Source: Tranzscheliella williamsii (taxonomy: Eukaryota > Basidiomycota > Ustilaginomycetes > Ustilaginales > Ustilaginaceae). Taken from it: a DNA stretch of 64,000 bases. Every line of letters begins with the position of its first letter. Within the stretch, counting starts at the first letter, position 1. The stretch spans positions 1 to 64,000 of the forward strand of contig JALBYF010000076.1 in NCBI GenBank assembly GCA_023212725.1, written 5' to 3'. The notes under the pieces are model-generated. The model did not search any database. It saw only the letters and a program-made list of their open reading frames with translations, and had not been told where the DNA came from. Position numbers and translations under genes: made by a program. Positions 53,603 to 64,000 of this stretch are shown here, piece by piece.

Positions 53603-55740
53603 TCAGGAAGCACAGCAAAAAGCCCTCTTACAGGCGGAGGACAGACCAGGGGCGCTCCTTTGAGGCGTCTGCGGTGGTGTACATAAAGTGCTGTTGCGAA
53701 GGGCTGGGCCCCCCGGTTACTCTACCTCATCGAGAGCCTCCAAGGGAAAGCAGAAAACGTCATACCGCCGAGAGCTTTGGAGGCAGCACTTCCTGCTTTG
53801 GCCAGCCTGGAGAAGCTGGCGCCGCGATACAAGCGAGGCGAGCCCAGCTCCAGCCCACCCTCATAATCCTGCCCTTAGCCTTTCGATCCACCGTTAGAGA
53901 CGCACCGTCTCTTTCCCCTCAGTCCCACCGGATTAGATAAGCGCAAGAGCAAGCTGCCATCCAAGGGTCCAAATCTTTCAGCAAGGTCGTTGTCGCTATC
54001 CAGTCACGGGGTTCTCATGCCATAGAAGCTCCTCTGCCACAGACCGGTTGTCTTCGCCACTCACCTGCCTTTTTCTCTGCCCGGTCGCAGAATGGCAACG
54101 CAGACAAGTCTGTTTCAACAAACGTCACCGGCGCATTTTCCATTGGTCAACTCCCGATACAGGCAGGTAAACATCCATTGTCCTTCTTCATGTGTGTGCC
54201 AACAGAGAAGGTCGATCCAGCGCTGCAAGTCCGACAGAGAATCAGAACGAAATTTATCACCTATGCTCGAAGGGCTGTGAACTTGAAAACTTTTCTCTGC
54301 TTCGACTCGTGGCCCTGTTCGTCCTGCCCCTTCGCGCGAAGCCTTCCATGCCACTTCGCTTGGCATGGTGGTTTTACTTGCTCCGCAGGAGGTGCCGCGA
54401 AGCATGTCGCACACCGCCTCTGCCTGCTGCTTCGCCACATGAGTCTCCAGCTATGCGGGGCTGGACTTCAGCTCCTTGAAACTATATACCCTATTCGCCC
54501 AGCTGAGAACTCAGCATGCTGGTGTAAACAACACGAAACATTTTGGTAATCTCTTGCCACCCGTGTTACTACAAGGCAATGTGCATGCGCAATGTGCCAT
54601 TATGCGTAACCACGCTTCAATGTCTCCCGTCAGGCTGTAATTGGGAGCACAGCGTGGCGGCACTTTGCCGCTCCTGGTATCTTACAACTGAAGGCGTGGT
54701 TGGGTGGTAAGCAAAAAAGTGTATATACGTGTTGTCTAGGGGGTTTGGTTAGAAACGATGAGGCAGCGTACATGAAGCCCTTATAGGGATCCATGGCCAG
54801 TGGCACACACGCATGCGCGTCTCAGCGCCAAGCTTGTAGTCTACCGGGTAGAACGGCATGGATGGCTGGGGCGGCCCAACAATTCGCTACCCCATGGCCG
54901 GCGATGAGCGTCTGCTTTGGAGTGGCTCGCTCAGCCGTGGACTAGACGAGCAGCGCCCATGGCCGCCAACTCATCGCAACCGATGTCAATGTGGTGTCGA
55001 TGCCCACACGGCCAACAACGACAAGAGTGGCAGCAAGGCCACCGCCCCTGACAGTAGCCTAAGGGCGAGCTCGGCGAGGCTTGTTGCGGCGTTGACATAC
55101 AACTGGACGAGCCGCCACCGCCAACCCTTCACCAGCAGCAGCATCAGCCGCATCGGCCTGGGCAGCCTTTGTACCATTATCGTGAACCCGCACGCACACT
55201 TTTGCCCTTGCACTCGCCCTCGCGCTCGCCTTTGCACCTCTTTCGAGCTTGCTCTGCAACCGTCTCCTGGGGCGGGCAACACTGCTTCGGAGCACTCAAC
55301 AGGTTCGCTTGCGGATACCATTGCCGCTAAGATCGCCAGCACTCTCCAGTGAAAAACTGTGCGGGATCGCGTGGATTTGACGGTATGCGGGAGGGCCAAG
55401 GGAGCCGGTCGTTGACTTTCAGAAGACGGTAGAAGGTGGCACATGAACGTGTTGGCGCGATCGAGGAGCAGTGCAGGACAGCTCTACGGCTGGCAGTTAG
55501 CAGGTAGGTTTTTTTTCACTTGTAGTGTGTCAAAGCCGAAGCATCGGGTCAGAGCGCAACGATGTATCTCCTTGCTTGCGGGTGCCTTCGCTCTTCCTCC
55601 ATTGCTCTTCTCTTCCACCGCCATAGGGCGTTGAGAGGGAGGGTCAGCAAGACTAGTAGAAGATTTATTTTCGCCATGATCGCTTACCAATGATTCACAT
55701 GCTTCCCCAGAAAGCGAAATCTGACCATGTATGGACCCTC
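53603..55740. other. GC-richer segment without supported gene
   Basis: Plus ATG frame 54858-55352 (164 residues, MDGWGGPTIRYPMAGDERLL) is open and opposed by a hydrophobic minus frame (54986-55444). Neither has a family motif. ATG frame 54092-54280 (MATQTSLFQQTSPAHF) is short and unassigned. The composition resembles the left half of the window, so this is a normal-composition island within the AT-rich block. Confidence 0.35.
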
Positions 55741-56180
55741 TAGGATGGATTCAAGCCTTAGATCGTCATCTTGTATATCAACACCAGAGAGAACAGCAAA
55801 TCATTCGCTTCAGTGCTCCTCTTGGGCGATATGTTCGGCTTGCTCATGAGGAGGGTCCCGAAGCCATGATGCTGACATTGTGTGGGTAGCTCTTGGACAG
55901 TTGAACATTGACCTTCCTGACAGATCCTATACATTCCACCCGCAGATTGTCTTCTCTGGATCCATGTAAGCCAACAAGACTTGCAATCTCCCACTAGGGG
56001 TCATGTGATAATGGAAACGCGATTCCAATGTTGCTTAAATCTGTTACAGTCAAGCATCCTGCCTGGGCTGCCACCACCTACATAACCTTGCCCACAGAGA
56101 GAGACCTGGTCCATGCCTTTCCTTACCCCTAACCCACCCTACACAACTAGCATATATACCCCTCCAACCCATGATCTCCC
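55741..56180. other. AT-richer repeat-like DNA with coding remnant
   Basis: A plus frame near 55744-55890 reads GWIQALDRHLVYQHQREQQI, then IRFSAPLGRYVRLAHEEGPE, and stops at a TAG. It has a protein-like composition and could be a retroelement fragment, but no domain motif is present. Confidence 0.3.
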
Positions 56181-56399
56181 TACCTGGAGGTTGTCATATG
56201 TATTTAGTCTATTGCTACCCAATAGGAGAAGTACTTGACCCCTGACCACCTCATTGCCATTTGTGACAGGGTTGGTCTGACCCTGCACATGTCATAGCTC
56301 TCAGTGAGCCACACATGCACCATCGCACGTCCCGAAGGTAATAATGGTGATGCCAGCGGCTGCAGGATCAGCCATTGAATAACACACATGCACACTCAC

Positions 56400-56997
56400 T
56401 TCATATTGAGTTCCCACTATGCAGAACCGTTGGCTGTGCCTTGTCTCCACAGTAGGTGGATGATAGACCACTCACATGTATATAGTACGGCACTCTGAGA
56501 CTGGAGGAGGTTGACCCTCATCCAGTCTAGTCAATTCACACATGGTCTATACCATTGAGGGTATCTCCCTGCTCAACAGGCAGCAGGGGCAATACTGACG
56601 GGCACTCTGCCTGGCACAGCACAGCAGAGCACGTGCACCCTTTACAGTGCCCAACACCAACACCACCAACACCATCAGCATGACTACCGCCCAACGGTGT
56701 AGTCACTACAAGCATACTGACACTGCTATTGTCCTATAGCATGTCAAGGCAGCGCAGTCCAGAGCAAGACAGCCCGCACTGGACAGCGCTGGGGACCAGC
56801 GCTACTCCCACCAGTTCCCTCAACAGGGTTGTCGAGCGGGTTTCCTAGTAGGACAAGACTACTAGGAGCACACCCATTACACCATTGTGCAGCTTCTTGT
56901 AGCAGTGCACCACCATAATACCCCAGCCTCTCCCCCATCACCAGCACCACCAGTGATCTACCCAGCACCAAAAATAATCAGACCCTGGGGCATAACA
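56400..56997 (+). mobile_element. LTR-like segment B
   Basis: Contains catgtatatagtacgg followed 30 bp later by CCTCATCCAGTCTAGTCAAT (56516-56535), shared with segment A. It then has a hairpin, CCTAGTAG/CTACTAGG, near 56847-56870, and ends ATCAGACCCTGGGGCATAACA at 56997, a terminus related to the inverted-repeat element at 51858. A 3' LTR border at 56997 is likely. The 5' border is not certain; TGTTACAG at 56042 is one candidate. Confidence 0.5.
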
Positions 56998-57057
56998 AAA
57001 CACAGTGATTTCACAGAGTGTACAATCACTTGTGGAATCTTTGTGATTTCGCTTATC

Positions 57058-57455
57058 CATAATCTTACTACAAACATGTTTTCAAGGGGGCATTGAACCC
57101 TAGTGTCCCTTCACAAAGTGAAAACTCTTGTGCTGTGAAATTGCAACAGGTGTAAAGCTGGTGTTCTGCGTCAGACCTGCTTTGAATTTTTGAACAAATT
57201 GGGACTTCTGTTGCAGTTTAGCAAGATGATGTCTGATCAGACAATCTGTGTTAGGATTTGGATATTGCAGCGCCCAAGCCACAAGACAAATACTCGTCAC
57301 ATGAATACATACAAGCCAAATACTTCAAGTTGGATTTTCCACTGAACAACTGGACCACACAAAGGCAACAGAGGAACTGGCTAGAAGCTAAGGCCATGGC
57401 TATGCAAGTAATGGAAAGGTCCATCAATGCTCCAGGTAACCTGGAGTTATGGTGA
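57058..57455 (+). pseudogene. Possible retroelement gag remnant
   Basis: Directly after the presumed LTR border, a frame from about 57258 reads DIAAPKPQDKYSSHEYIQAK, then YFKLDFPLNNWTTQRQQRNW, then LEAKAMAMQVMERSINAPGN, and stops at 57455. Position and composition would suit the N-terminal part of an LTR-retrotransposon capsid protein. No protease, integrase or reverse-transcriptase sequence follows, so the assignment rests on position. Confidence 0.3.
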
Positions 57456-58068
57456 CAAGTACTTGCCTTATTGCTGGTAAGATGGGCTCAACAGTGCAAT
57501 CCCAGTGTGAATCACACACAACCAGATGAGGACCATTGCCCAACCCACACCCAGGGATAAGGGCAACTAAGACTCTTCACTCATGCAAGAGAAGATATGC
57601 TATATGACTATGATCGCATATATACACACACAACTCGTGAAGAGCCTAAGTAATAAAATCATCTAAAAACCAAGATCCCTTTGTCTGTAGTCATGCACAC
57701 TGGTGACTAGCAGAGGTAAACTGCTCTTCAAACATAGTCCAACATGAGCTCGCCATTCATGATAGCGAGTACCCTAGCCTCACTCTCCCTCAACATTTCG
57801 CTAAATCGTTTAATCTGTTTGTCACCTGCTGATGCCATCATACACACAGCCCATCTGTATGTTTGCTGTCATCGATATCACAGAAGCAATCTCCTGTTGC
57901 GCTCCTGCATAGCTTGAGGCAGACACTTCCCTTGTAGCACTGCATGGTCAATGTGCACACATGCAATGCTGAGTTGATTTGATAAAGTCTCAGCTTGTCT
58001 GTCTCTTCTCATCACTCCCACCGCCATCATTGGTCCCTGTCTGACACTAACTTGTCGACTCCAACACC
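57456..58068. other. Spacer before the minisatellite
   Basis: AT-rich sequence with microsatellite-like cgcatatatacacacacaac near 57615. No coding signal. Confidence 0.45.
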
Positions 58069-58243
58069 CACTCTGTTTACTGCCCCACTCTGTTTACTGC
58101 CCCACTCTGTTTACTGCCCCACTCTGTTTACTGCCCCACTCTGTTTACTGCCCCACTCTGTTTACTTCTGTTTACTGCCCCACTCTGTTTACTGCCCCAC
58201 TCTGTTTACTGCCCCACTCTGTTTACTGCCCCACTCTGTTTAC
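58069..58243. repeat. Minisatellite array 1, 17-bp unit, about 10 copies
   Basis: Near-perfect head-to-tail copies of cactctgtttactgccc. One copy in the middle is shortened (tttacttctgtttac near 58162-58175). The high identity implies recent or ongoing turnover. Confidence 0.97.
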
Positions 58244-58480
58244 TCACTTTGCTCCATTTACTGACTTTGCTCCATTTACTGACTTCGCTCCATTTACTGA
58301 CTTTGCTCCATTTACTGACTTTGCTCCATTTACTGACTTCGCTCCATTTACTGACTTCGCTCCATTCACTGGCTTCGCTCTGTTCACTACTGACTCCGCT
58401 CTGTTTACTGACTCCCCTCTGTTTACTAACTCCGCTCCAATTACTGACTTTGCATCTGTTTACTGACCCTGCTTCATTTG
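58244..58480. repeat. Minisatellite array 2, 18-bp unit, about 12 copies
   Basis: Copies of ctttgctccatttactga follow array 1 without gap, first regular (58247-58372) and then increasingly varied. The core TTTACTG is shared with array 1, so one array may derive from the other. Because 18 is a multiple of three, a minus-strand frame stays open and reads repeats of SKWSEV/SKWSKV; there is no evidence that it is a gene. Confidence 0.95.
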
Positions 58481-61400
58481 TTGCCCTTGATTTGGATGTT
58501 GGCCAAGCCCGATGACACTTTGTGAGTACATTCATTGTCACCACTATTCTCCACAACCTTGTTATTAGAGCGCATGCAATGAATGCTATCTGTTTGAGTG
58601 GAAGAGCACCTGTGTTTGCTGCATCACAGGGGTTTGGTAGAACAGCTGTTTCGAAGCAAACAGACGTTTAGCATCCTGAGTGGATTCAACCACTGCTAAA
58701 ACATCTAACAAGCTCATCTGTTCATGCCCTGTTGTAGGTTTTTCCAGATCTGATTTTTTTACGTTGTGACTCGGCTCACAGACGACCCAGATCAAGTACT
58801 GCAAGCTAGGTCGCAGAACGGTTCCCTGCGTCGCTAAGCCCTTCTCACAACCACTTTAACCTTCTGACAGAGCGGCAAGTTCGCCGCCTTTGGAGCGTTT
58901 ACACAGAGGAAAAACATGGCATGTGGCATGTTTGCCATTGTCGTTCGGTAAAAACACCGCCAGACAGTGTGGTAGAGCTGCGTCACTGACCATCGCAGCG
59001 TCGGTTTTGCCACCGTTCTCGTGATCTTGAAAAGTGGATGGCCATCGCGACCTAGGGAAGGAGGGGGAGGGTCGTGTCGGCAGGACGCAGCACCGCAGCA
59101 CCGGCTTGGATGAGTGTGCTGCAAGGTGTCGCTGGCTTGTTCGTGCCTTGACCGACTGGAAAGCTGCCAAGCTGCGCGGCTTGCGAGCCTTCTTTCGAGC
59201 TCGGTGCCAGGGCCGACCGTTGGACCTCGTCAACAGGCCCCGTACCTCGGCCCTTGCGGTGTGCAGGTGTGCATTTCTCCGCTCTACCATCGACAGGTTT
59301 GCACGGGACTCATAGGAAGACGCTGAGAGGTCGGGTCCAAGATAGTTGTACGAGCCTGCTACTCGTCTGGGAGACTAGACTAAACCCGTCGCCAGAGTGA
59401 GCTCGTCGCCACAAACTTGTGCCGAGAAAAGAACGACGATGCATAACGACAATCTATGTCGCCTCGAGAGGCCAGGCTGGGTGGACATTCCAGCGGTTCC
59501 CTGTTTGGGGTCTTAGGGGCTTCGCCTCATGCCAGCGTTAAAGTGACCCTGCGCCTCAGATAGCAAAGCAGGTGCTTCACCTGATCCACATGGGTCCCCG
59601 AGCTGGCGCGAGCTGGAACAGATCTGAACGCGGCGTCGAATTGCAGCGCTTGCTAACCTGGCACCCGTGCGTTGCTGTTCGGCCTGGGCGTTCATCGCTG
59701 ACCACAAGCACAATCATCCTGACTGACAGCAATGTCAGCCCTGAGAGAGCTTTTGTCGGCATAAGTAGGGTCGACGCGGCATGGCGCTACAATACCACCC
59801 TACCAGAATCGACATGGCCCCCTCAAACAAAGCTCGCTCGGAAGTGGGTTGGCACCGGCACGAGCAAGCCACGCAAATCCTTCATCGTGAAAGCAGGGTG
59901 AGACAGGAGAAGGAGCGCTTTTCGTCCGTATTGACGGCGCACCTCGACGTCTTGGATTGGCCGTGCGCTACGCATCGCTGGATTTGGCCCGCGCTATCTG
60001 ATCCTTTGCGTATGCGATCAAGAACCGCTCGAGCCTTCAACAATTGGTGCATGTTCTCCAGCGCAGCTGAACATGGCTTGCCAGCTCCACAGCGCAGCAT
60101 CCGCTCTGATAGCGAAAACGCCAAAGCAGGATGGTTCAACTGGCTGGCCCCTGTTCATGCCGAGGGGAGCAGCGGCCACATCGACCTCCTGCTTAGCTTT
60201 GCGTCGCCTGCGTGTGGCGTCGTAGGTCTAACTACTCCCATTCCAGACAAGCAATAGCGGCAACTAGCTTGACCAGATCCCTCCCCAGCGTTCTAGCCCC
60301 GTTTCCAAGACTCTCCTAGCGGGCTGCTCTGCCATCAAAAGACATTTGATATGAATCCCATCTGTTGCCGTCTTTTTACGAGATGTAAGCTAGAGCGAGT
60401 GGTGATGGCTCCGGCTGATCGCGCAGCTTTCGTGTTCTCCGTGGGAAGAAAAGTGGGAGAAGGCGACGGCATAGCAGCTGGGTGCTAGCTCATCGTACCA
60501 CCGCTGGCCGTTCCACAGCAGCCATCAAGCCAAGGTCACTTTAGCGCCGGTCTGTGCTTGGTGTCTGCTGCCAGCTGGGCTGCATGTCGCTACGCCCTAG
60601 AGCTTCGACTGTGCACGTTGTGGAAAGAAAAGGTGTTCTTTGCGCCCTATTTGCTGTCAAGAGCAGCTCGGCGAACAAACCACTTCCTGGAAGTTGTCGT
60701 AGCATAACCCTCCGGATAGCGCTGCTGCCTGGAGTCTTTGCAAATATGCTATGTCTATTCCAGGTCTTCTTGAGGGTTGATACAGGGCGCGGACGGTATT
60801 CTCGGCGCTTGACAGTTTCCACACTGGCATACCTTGCTCCCGCTCCCGCTGGCATGGCCTGTTATTACCAGCAGCGCACGACTTCGCTCGCCGCACGCTC
60901 TTCTTCTCTGGCCTTTCGCGCTGCTTTCCGCCCGAGCTTGTTGCTCCTCTTGTATTGTGCGCCTATCCGGACGGATTGGCGGCGTTTCTGCAGCTTTTCC
61001 TGCTCGGTGGCTACTGGGACAAGTAGTGTGAATGTGCAAAGGACAGTAGGGGAATGACGGGGTCTGAGTGGAACCTCGAGTTTGGGGGTTCGAGCGCACC
61101 CCTCTAGATGAAGTTCACTTGAGGGACCTTGGAGGCGATGGGAGGGCTTGCGAGCATAGGTGTGGAGAAATAGGAGAAAGAAAAAGGAAAAAAAAGGTTA
61201 AAAAGAAGAAACTCGTGAGCGGTTTTCTAATTTGAAGCAAGGTTTTGGTTGTTAAATCTGTGCCAAGCATCCCTCGCCTTGGATCCACTTTACATACAGA
61301 TGAGTTGAAGATCAGCAACCCAGGGTCATTAGCTGTGGGTCCACTCTTTTGGTGCAGGGCTTACGGCTGTCGCTCTTACTAGATGAGAGAGGTTACCGCT

Positions 61401-62111
61401 GTCGCTTCTACTAGCTGTGAGAGGGTTGTGCGGTATACAACAGTTGTTAGAACATATTTTTTATTTTTTATTTTTAATCTCTAATAGTCATTCAATTTTT
61501 ATATGCTTTCGAGGAGTAACTGCCACTCACAACGCCATGTCGACACAACCGACCGTCGCCATCATTCAGCGACAACGGCACTGTAAGAATAGTTCGCCGC
61601 TCCCTCTTCGCTAGCCGAGGCGAAAACCCTGGCATTCTACGACATATACCTATAGACACACATGTCATGCACCCTTTGTTGAACCAGTGGACTCGTTGAC
61701 CACCCATGCATTGAGGAGGAGGATCGTCGGGAGCTATTCATGGGGAAGAGTGCTCTCGATGGGACTGTGATCGTTGTCACGCACACACCGGTATTATGGA
61801 GAAGTAATGGCCTCCATTTGTTACAGCGGTGAGGCTCGACTCAACCCAACCTCGGAGAGGGAGACCCCGAGGTGGCTGTGCACAGTCAGGGCATTGGTAG
61901 AAAAGCACCAGGCTTGCGTAGCGCCCGCATTGGCACCTCGACCACTGCCAGAAAAAACGCTTGCGCCACTCCGTCTGGATGGGACAGAGTATGGCGCATC
62001 GGCGCGGCTGGAAATGACGGACAATTTCATTGCGTAACGACGGCGAGGAGCGGAACAGGGCGCCCAGGTAGAGCGAGCAGCAAAAGGCGTGCTGCTGTAT
62101 GAGCCTCGCAG
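58481..62111. other. Region without a confident gene
   Basis: Candidate frames are minus 58834-59290 (ending VFPLCKRSKGGELAALSEG), plus ATG 59781-60257 (158 residues) with an equally open minus frame 59882-60139, and plus 60554-61057 from a GTG. None shows a family motif, and both strands look alike. A purine-rich run (gagaaagaaaaaggaaaaaa) lies near 61172 and a T-rich run (tattttttattttttatttt) near 61455. The 61.1-62.1 kb part is probably the 3' flank of the gene at the right edge. Confidence 0.35.
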
Positions 62112-64000
62112 CTAGCGCTTTGTCAAGCCGAGCTGGCTGAACGATTCTCGAGAACGGCTGATCATCACGGCGGCCCGGACCGATTCGCGCCTTTGCTGGG
62201 CTGCTTGTGCCGCCGCGTACCTTTCTTGAGCAGATGCCACACAACGGCTCGCAGCCAACTTGCGGGCGTAAACCTGCTCGTCGTCATGGCCACCGTCCTC
62301 CTTTCCAGCTTGGTTTGGCCACATTCCCTCTGAAGCCTGGAGTTGTGCCGAGAGACGGGATTCGGTCTCTGCCGCTCGTCCCGCCGGCACGTCGAGGAAG
62401 AACGCATCGCCCTGGCTGCTCCCCCCGTCCGAGTCCGGCAGCAGGCAGCTGCTGCTCGCCGCCGACCCGGGCGACGAGACCACGCTCCACAGCCCCGATC
62501 GGTCCGACAGAGGCAGCTCGCGGTGGCCAACCATCGTCTCCAAGCCAGCTTGGCTCGATACCATTGCGCCACCCTGCCCCCGCCAAGCTACGGCCTTTTG
62601 ACTCGTGATTACAGCGCTAGCCTCCCAGCCGGAAAGATATGCCAGGCCCAGCGGGTCGAGGTAAGCTCCGATTCGACGCAATTGCTCGGTCTGCTTGCTC
62701 TTCCGAACCGAGCAAGCCACCTCTTCAAGACAGAACAGATAGTCGACCAGCTCGCCGCTGCTCCCTTTTGCGCTCAGTGCAACGTCAATGTCGACGGCAG
62801 ACTGGCAATGCCGTGCCAGCCATCCGCGACCAAGCAACAAGGGTAGAGACACTTCGGTTAGTAGGGTCTGCAATGGAGGCGGCCCCAAACAAATTAAAGC
62901 CGTGGAGGAGCGATGGAAGCCAGCGTGGTAACCTACCCTGAGGCTCAGCAGCGCAAACGTCATGGCGCCGACGTGGTTGGGCCTGGGCTGCAACGGTGCG
63001 GGGCTGGCGGTTTTTTGCTCCGGCCGGGCGTCCATACCTTTCAGGTACGCTGGCATGGCAGCATTGCTGGCCGTGTTTCTATCCGGCTGCCCATGGCAGT
63101 GCGCCGCGAGGATTGCAGCAACCGGCTCCCGCATCGGCATCCCGACACCGGCGAGGAAGGTCAGCCCGCCCGCACGCCAGCTGCCGCCAGATAAGACCGA
63201 CAGCAAGGTGGGACGGAATACAACCGTCTTGTCAGTGCGTCCATCCCACAGGGCCAGCAGCTCGCACGGACCTTTTCAGGCTACTTACGCGGTAGCGGCG
63301 GCTTGGTCAAGATGGACAACGTTGCCGGGCTCGTGGAGCGAGAGAGACGCCATCTCTGGCTGGTAGAACCTCGGATCGAAGAGACTGTAGCGCGCATCGA
63401 CGAAGCGAGACGCATCCACAAGCGCTGCGCCGCTGCTGGCAAACGGCTCAAAGGAGGATTGCCAGTAGGGTCGAACCCAAAGACGGTCGAGCAGGATCTG
63501 AGCCGCCGAGTCCTCGAACTCGCTGGGCTCCAGGACGTAGCAGCTCTGCAAGGCGTCCTCCTCGGCAGAAAGCAGGCACTTGGCGGCCGCCAGACAGGCG
63601 CCTCTTTCTGCGGCCGGTGCAGCCGCGATGCTGCCAGGTAAGTGAGACTCGAGGCCCCCGCCGAGAATCCAGGACAGCGACGGTTGAATGACAATGCTCC
63701 GGTACGGCATGGTCGCCAAGGAGTGCTCGATCACCGCGTGGAAGAAGCCGGGGTCGGCGTCGGCCCCGTCGACCTCGAAGCGGAAGTGGGGGTAGGAGCG
63801 GAAACATCGATGTCCAGCGTCCAGCTTGGACTTGCCCAGCGTGCAGACGCACGAGGCGGTCGCCTGCCCCAAGAGCGCCAGTACGCCGTCGATGATCGTC
63901 GCCAAGCTGGTCTGCGCCGCTGTAAGGTAGGGCAACACCCGTGTCGTGCCATCCACCATTCTGTCGTCCGAGCCATCCATCTTTCCGTCGTCCGAGCCAT
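62112..64000 (-). CDS. Unrecognised spliced gene, 5' end beyond the window
   Basis: Exon sequence enters from the right edge and runs to 63289, where GTAAGT forms a donor. The acceptor GGCGGCAG gives a next exon from 63180, restoring phase across a 108-bp intron with a CTGAC branch-like site. The second exon runs to a stop at 62112. Inside it GTAGGT...TTGCAG (about 62926-62858, 69 bp) could be a further intron; it is a multiple of three, so the frame stays open either way. Visible segments are IVIQPSLSWILGGGLESHLP, QILLDRLWVRPYWQSSFEPF, YSLFDPRFYQPEMASLSLHE, ELVDYLFCLEEVACSVRKSK and a charged C-terminal helix, ERYAAAQAAQQRRESVRAAV. The first exon has a repeated DGSDDxxM near the window edge, so the true start may be there or further right. 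About 570-590 residues are visible. I recognise no domain. Confidence 0.6.

Noticed and set aside
54986..55444. Minus hydrophobic frame and opposite plus ATG frame (54858-55352)
   Set aside because: Both strands are open and neither has a motif, so choosing one would be arbitrary. Mentioned only in the regional note.
56042..56997. Full-length LTR from TGTTACAG to GCATAACA
   Set aside because: The flanks (AAATC and AAACA) do not form a convincing target duplication, and the 5' border is not repeated elsewhere. Only the 3' part is annotated.
57995..58264. Plus frame of LFTAPLCLLPHSVYCPT repeats
   Set aside because: It is the direct read-through of the 17-bp array in cycling frames. No start context or conservation; treated as minisatellite only.
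60026..60042. 17-bp exact match to the 3' end of the solo LTR (cgctcgagccttcaaca)
   Set aside because: Nothing upstream resembles the rest of the LTR, and the match lies within an open frame. A tiny remnant is possible but cannot be separated from chance.

Overview
The window is the end of a fungal chromosome. It opens with 22 perfect CCCTAA units (the C-rich strand of a TTAGGG telomere) and runs inward through about 64 kb of gene-poor subtelomere. Long intron-poor reading frames, two short introns with GTAAGT donors, Ser/Pro-rich low-complexity proteins and relics of fungal hybrid histidine kinases fit a basidiomycete. A smut-type Ustilaginomycotina genome is my best guess, but it is inference: no rRNA or species marker is present. 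I found no convincing tRNA, rRNA or CRISPR.

Layout. 1-133 telomere; 134-907 a truncated multicopper oxidase pseudogene touching it; 1354-2025 an apparently intact two-exon GFA-family gene; 3.8-4.3 kb relics of an FMN-dependent 2-hydroxy-acid dehydrogenase and perhaps an adenylation domain; 4.4-9.4 kb weak reading frames and one good unknown gene (8805-9413, minus); 10112-14077 a 1,321-residue protein with about six degenerate repeats and an F-box-like C-terminal part; 16501-17250 an intact aminoglycoside-phosphotransferase-fold kinase. From 17 to 37 kb most DNA is decayed: one solo LTR (20743-21030), one conserved unknown gene (25274-26014), two relics of histidine kinases (HAMP repeats near 28 kb, PAS near 32.2 kb), a second solo LTR (35013-35299) and simple repeats.

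From 37.5 to 46.5 kb lies the best gene block: three unrecognised proteins with a predicted single membrane segment (37529-38755 minus, 40114-41628 plus, 43423-46452 plus) and a Ser/Pro-rich protein with a bHLH-like segment (41909-42754 minus). From about 47.2 to 57.7 kb the DNA becomes AT-richer and is filled with degenerate repeats: LTR-like promoter segments, a 276-bp element with terminal inverted repeats, a third solo LTR (53313-53602) and a possible gag remnant. 58.07-58.48 kb is a two-part minisatellite. The right edge holds an unrecognised spliced gene on the minus strand that runs out of the window.

There is no metabolic cluster or operon. The common theme is telomere-proximal decay: enzymes and sensor kinases kept only as fragments, mobile-element scars, and a few intact genes, several of which look lineage-specific.
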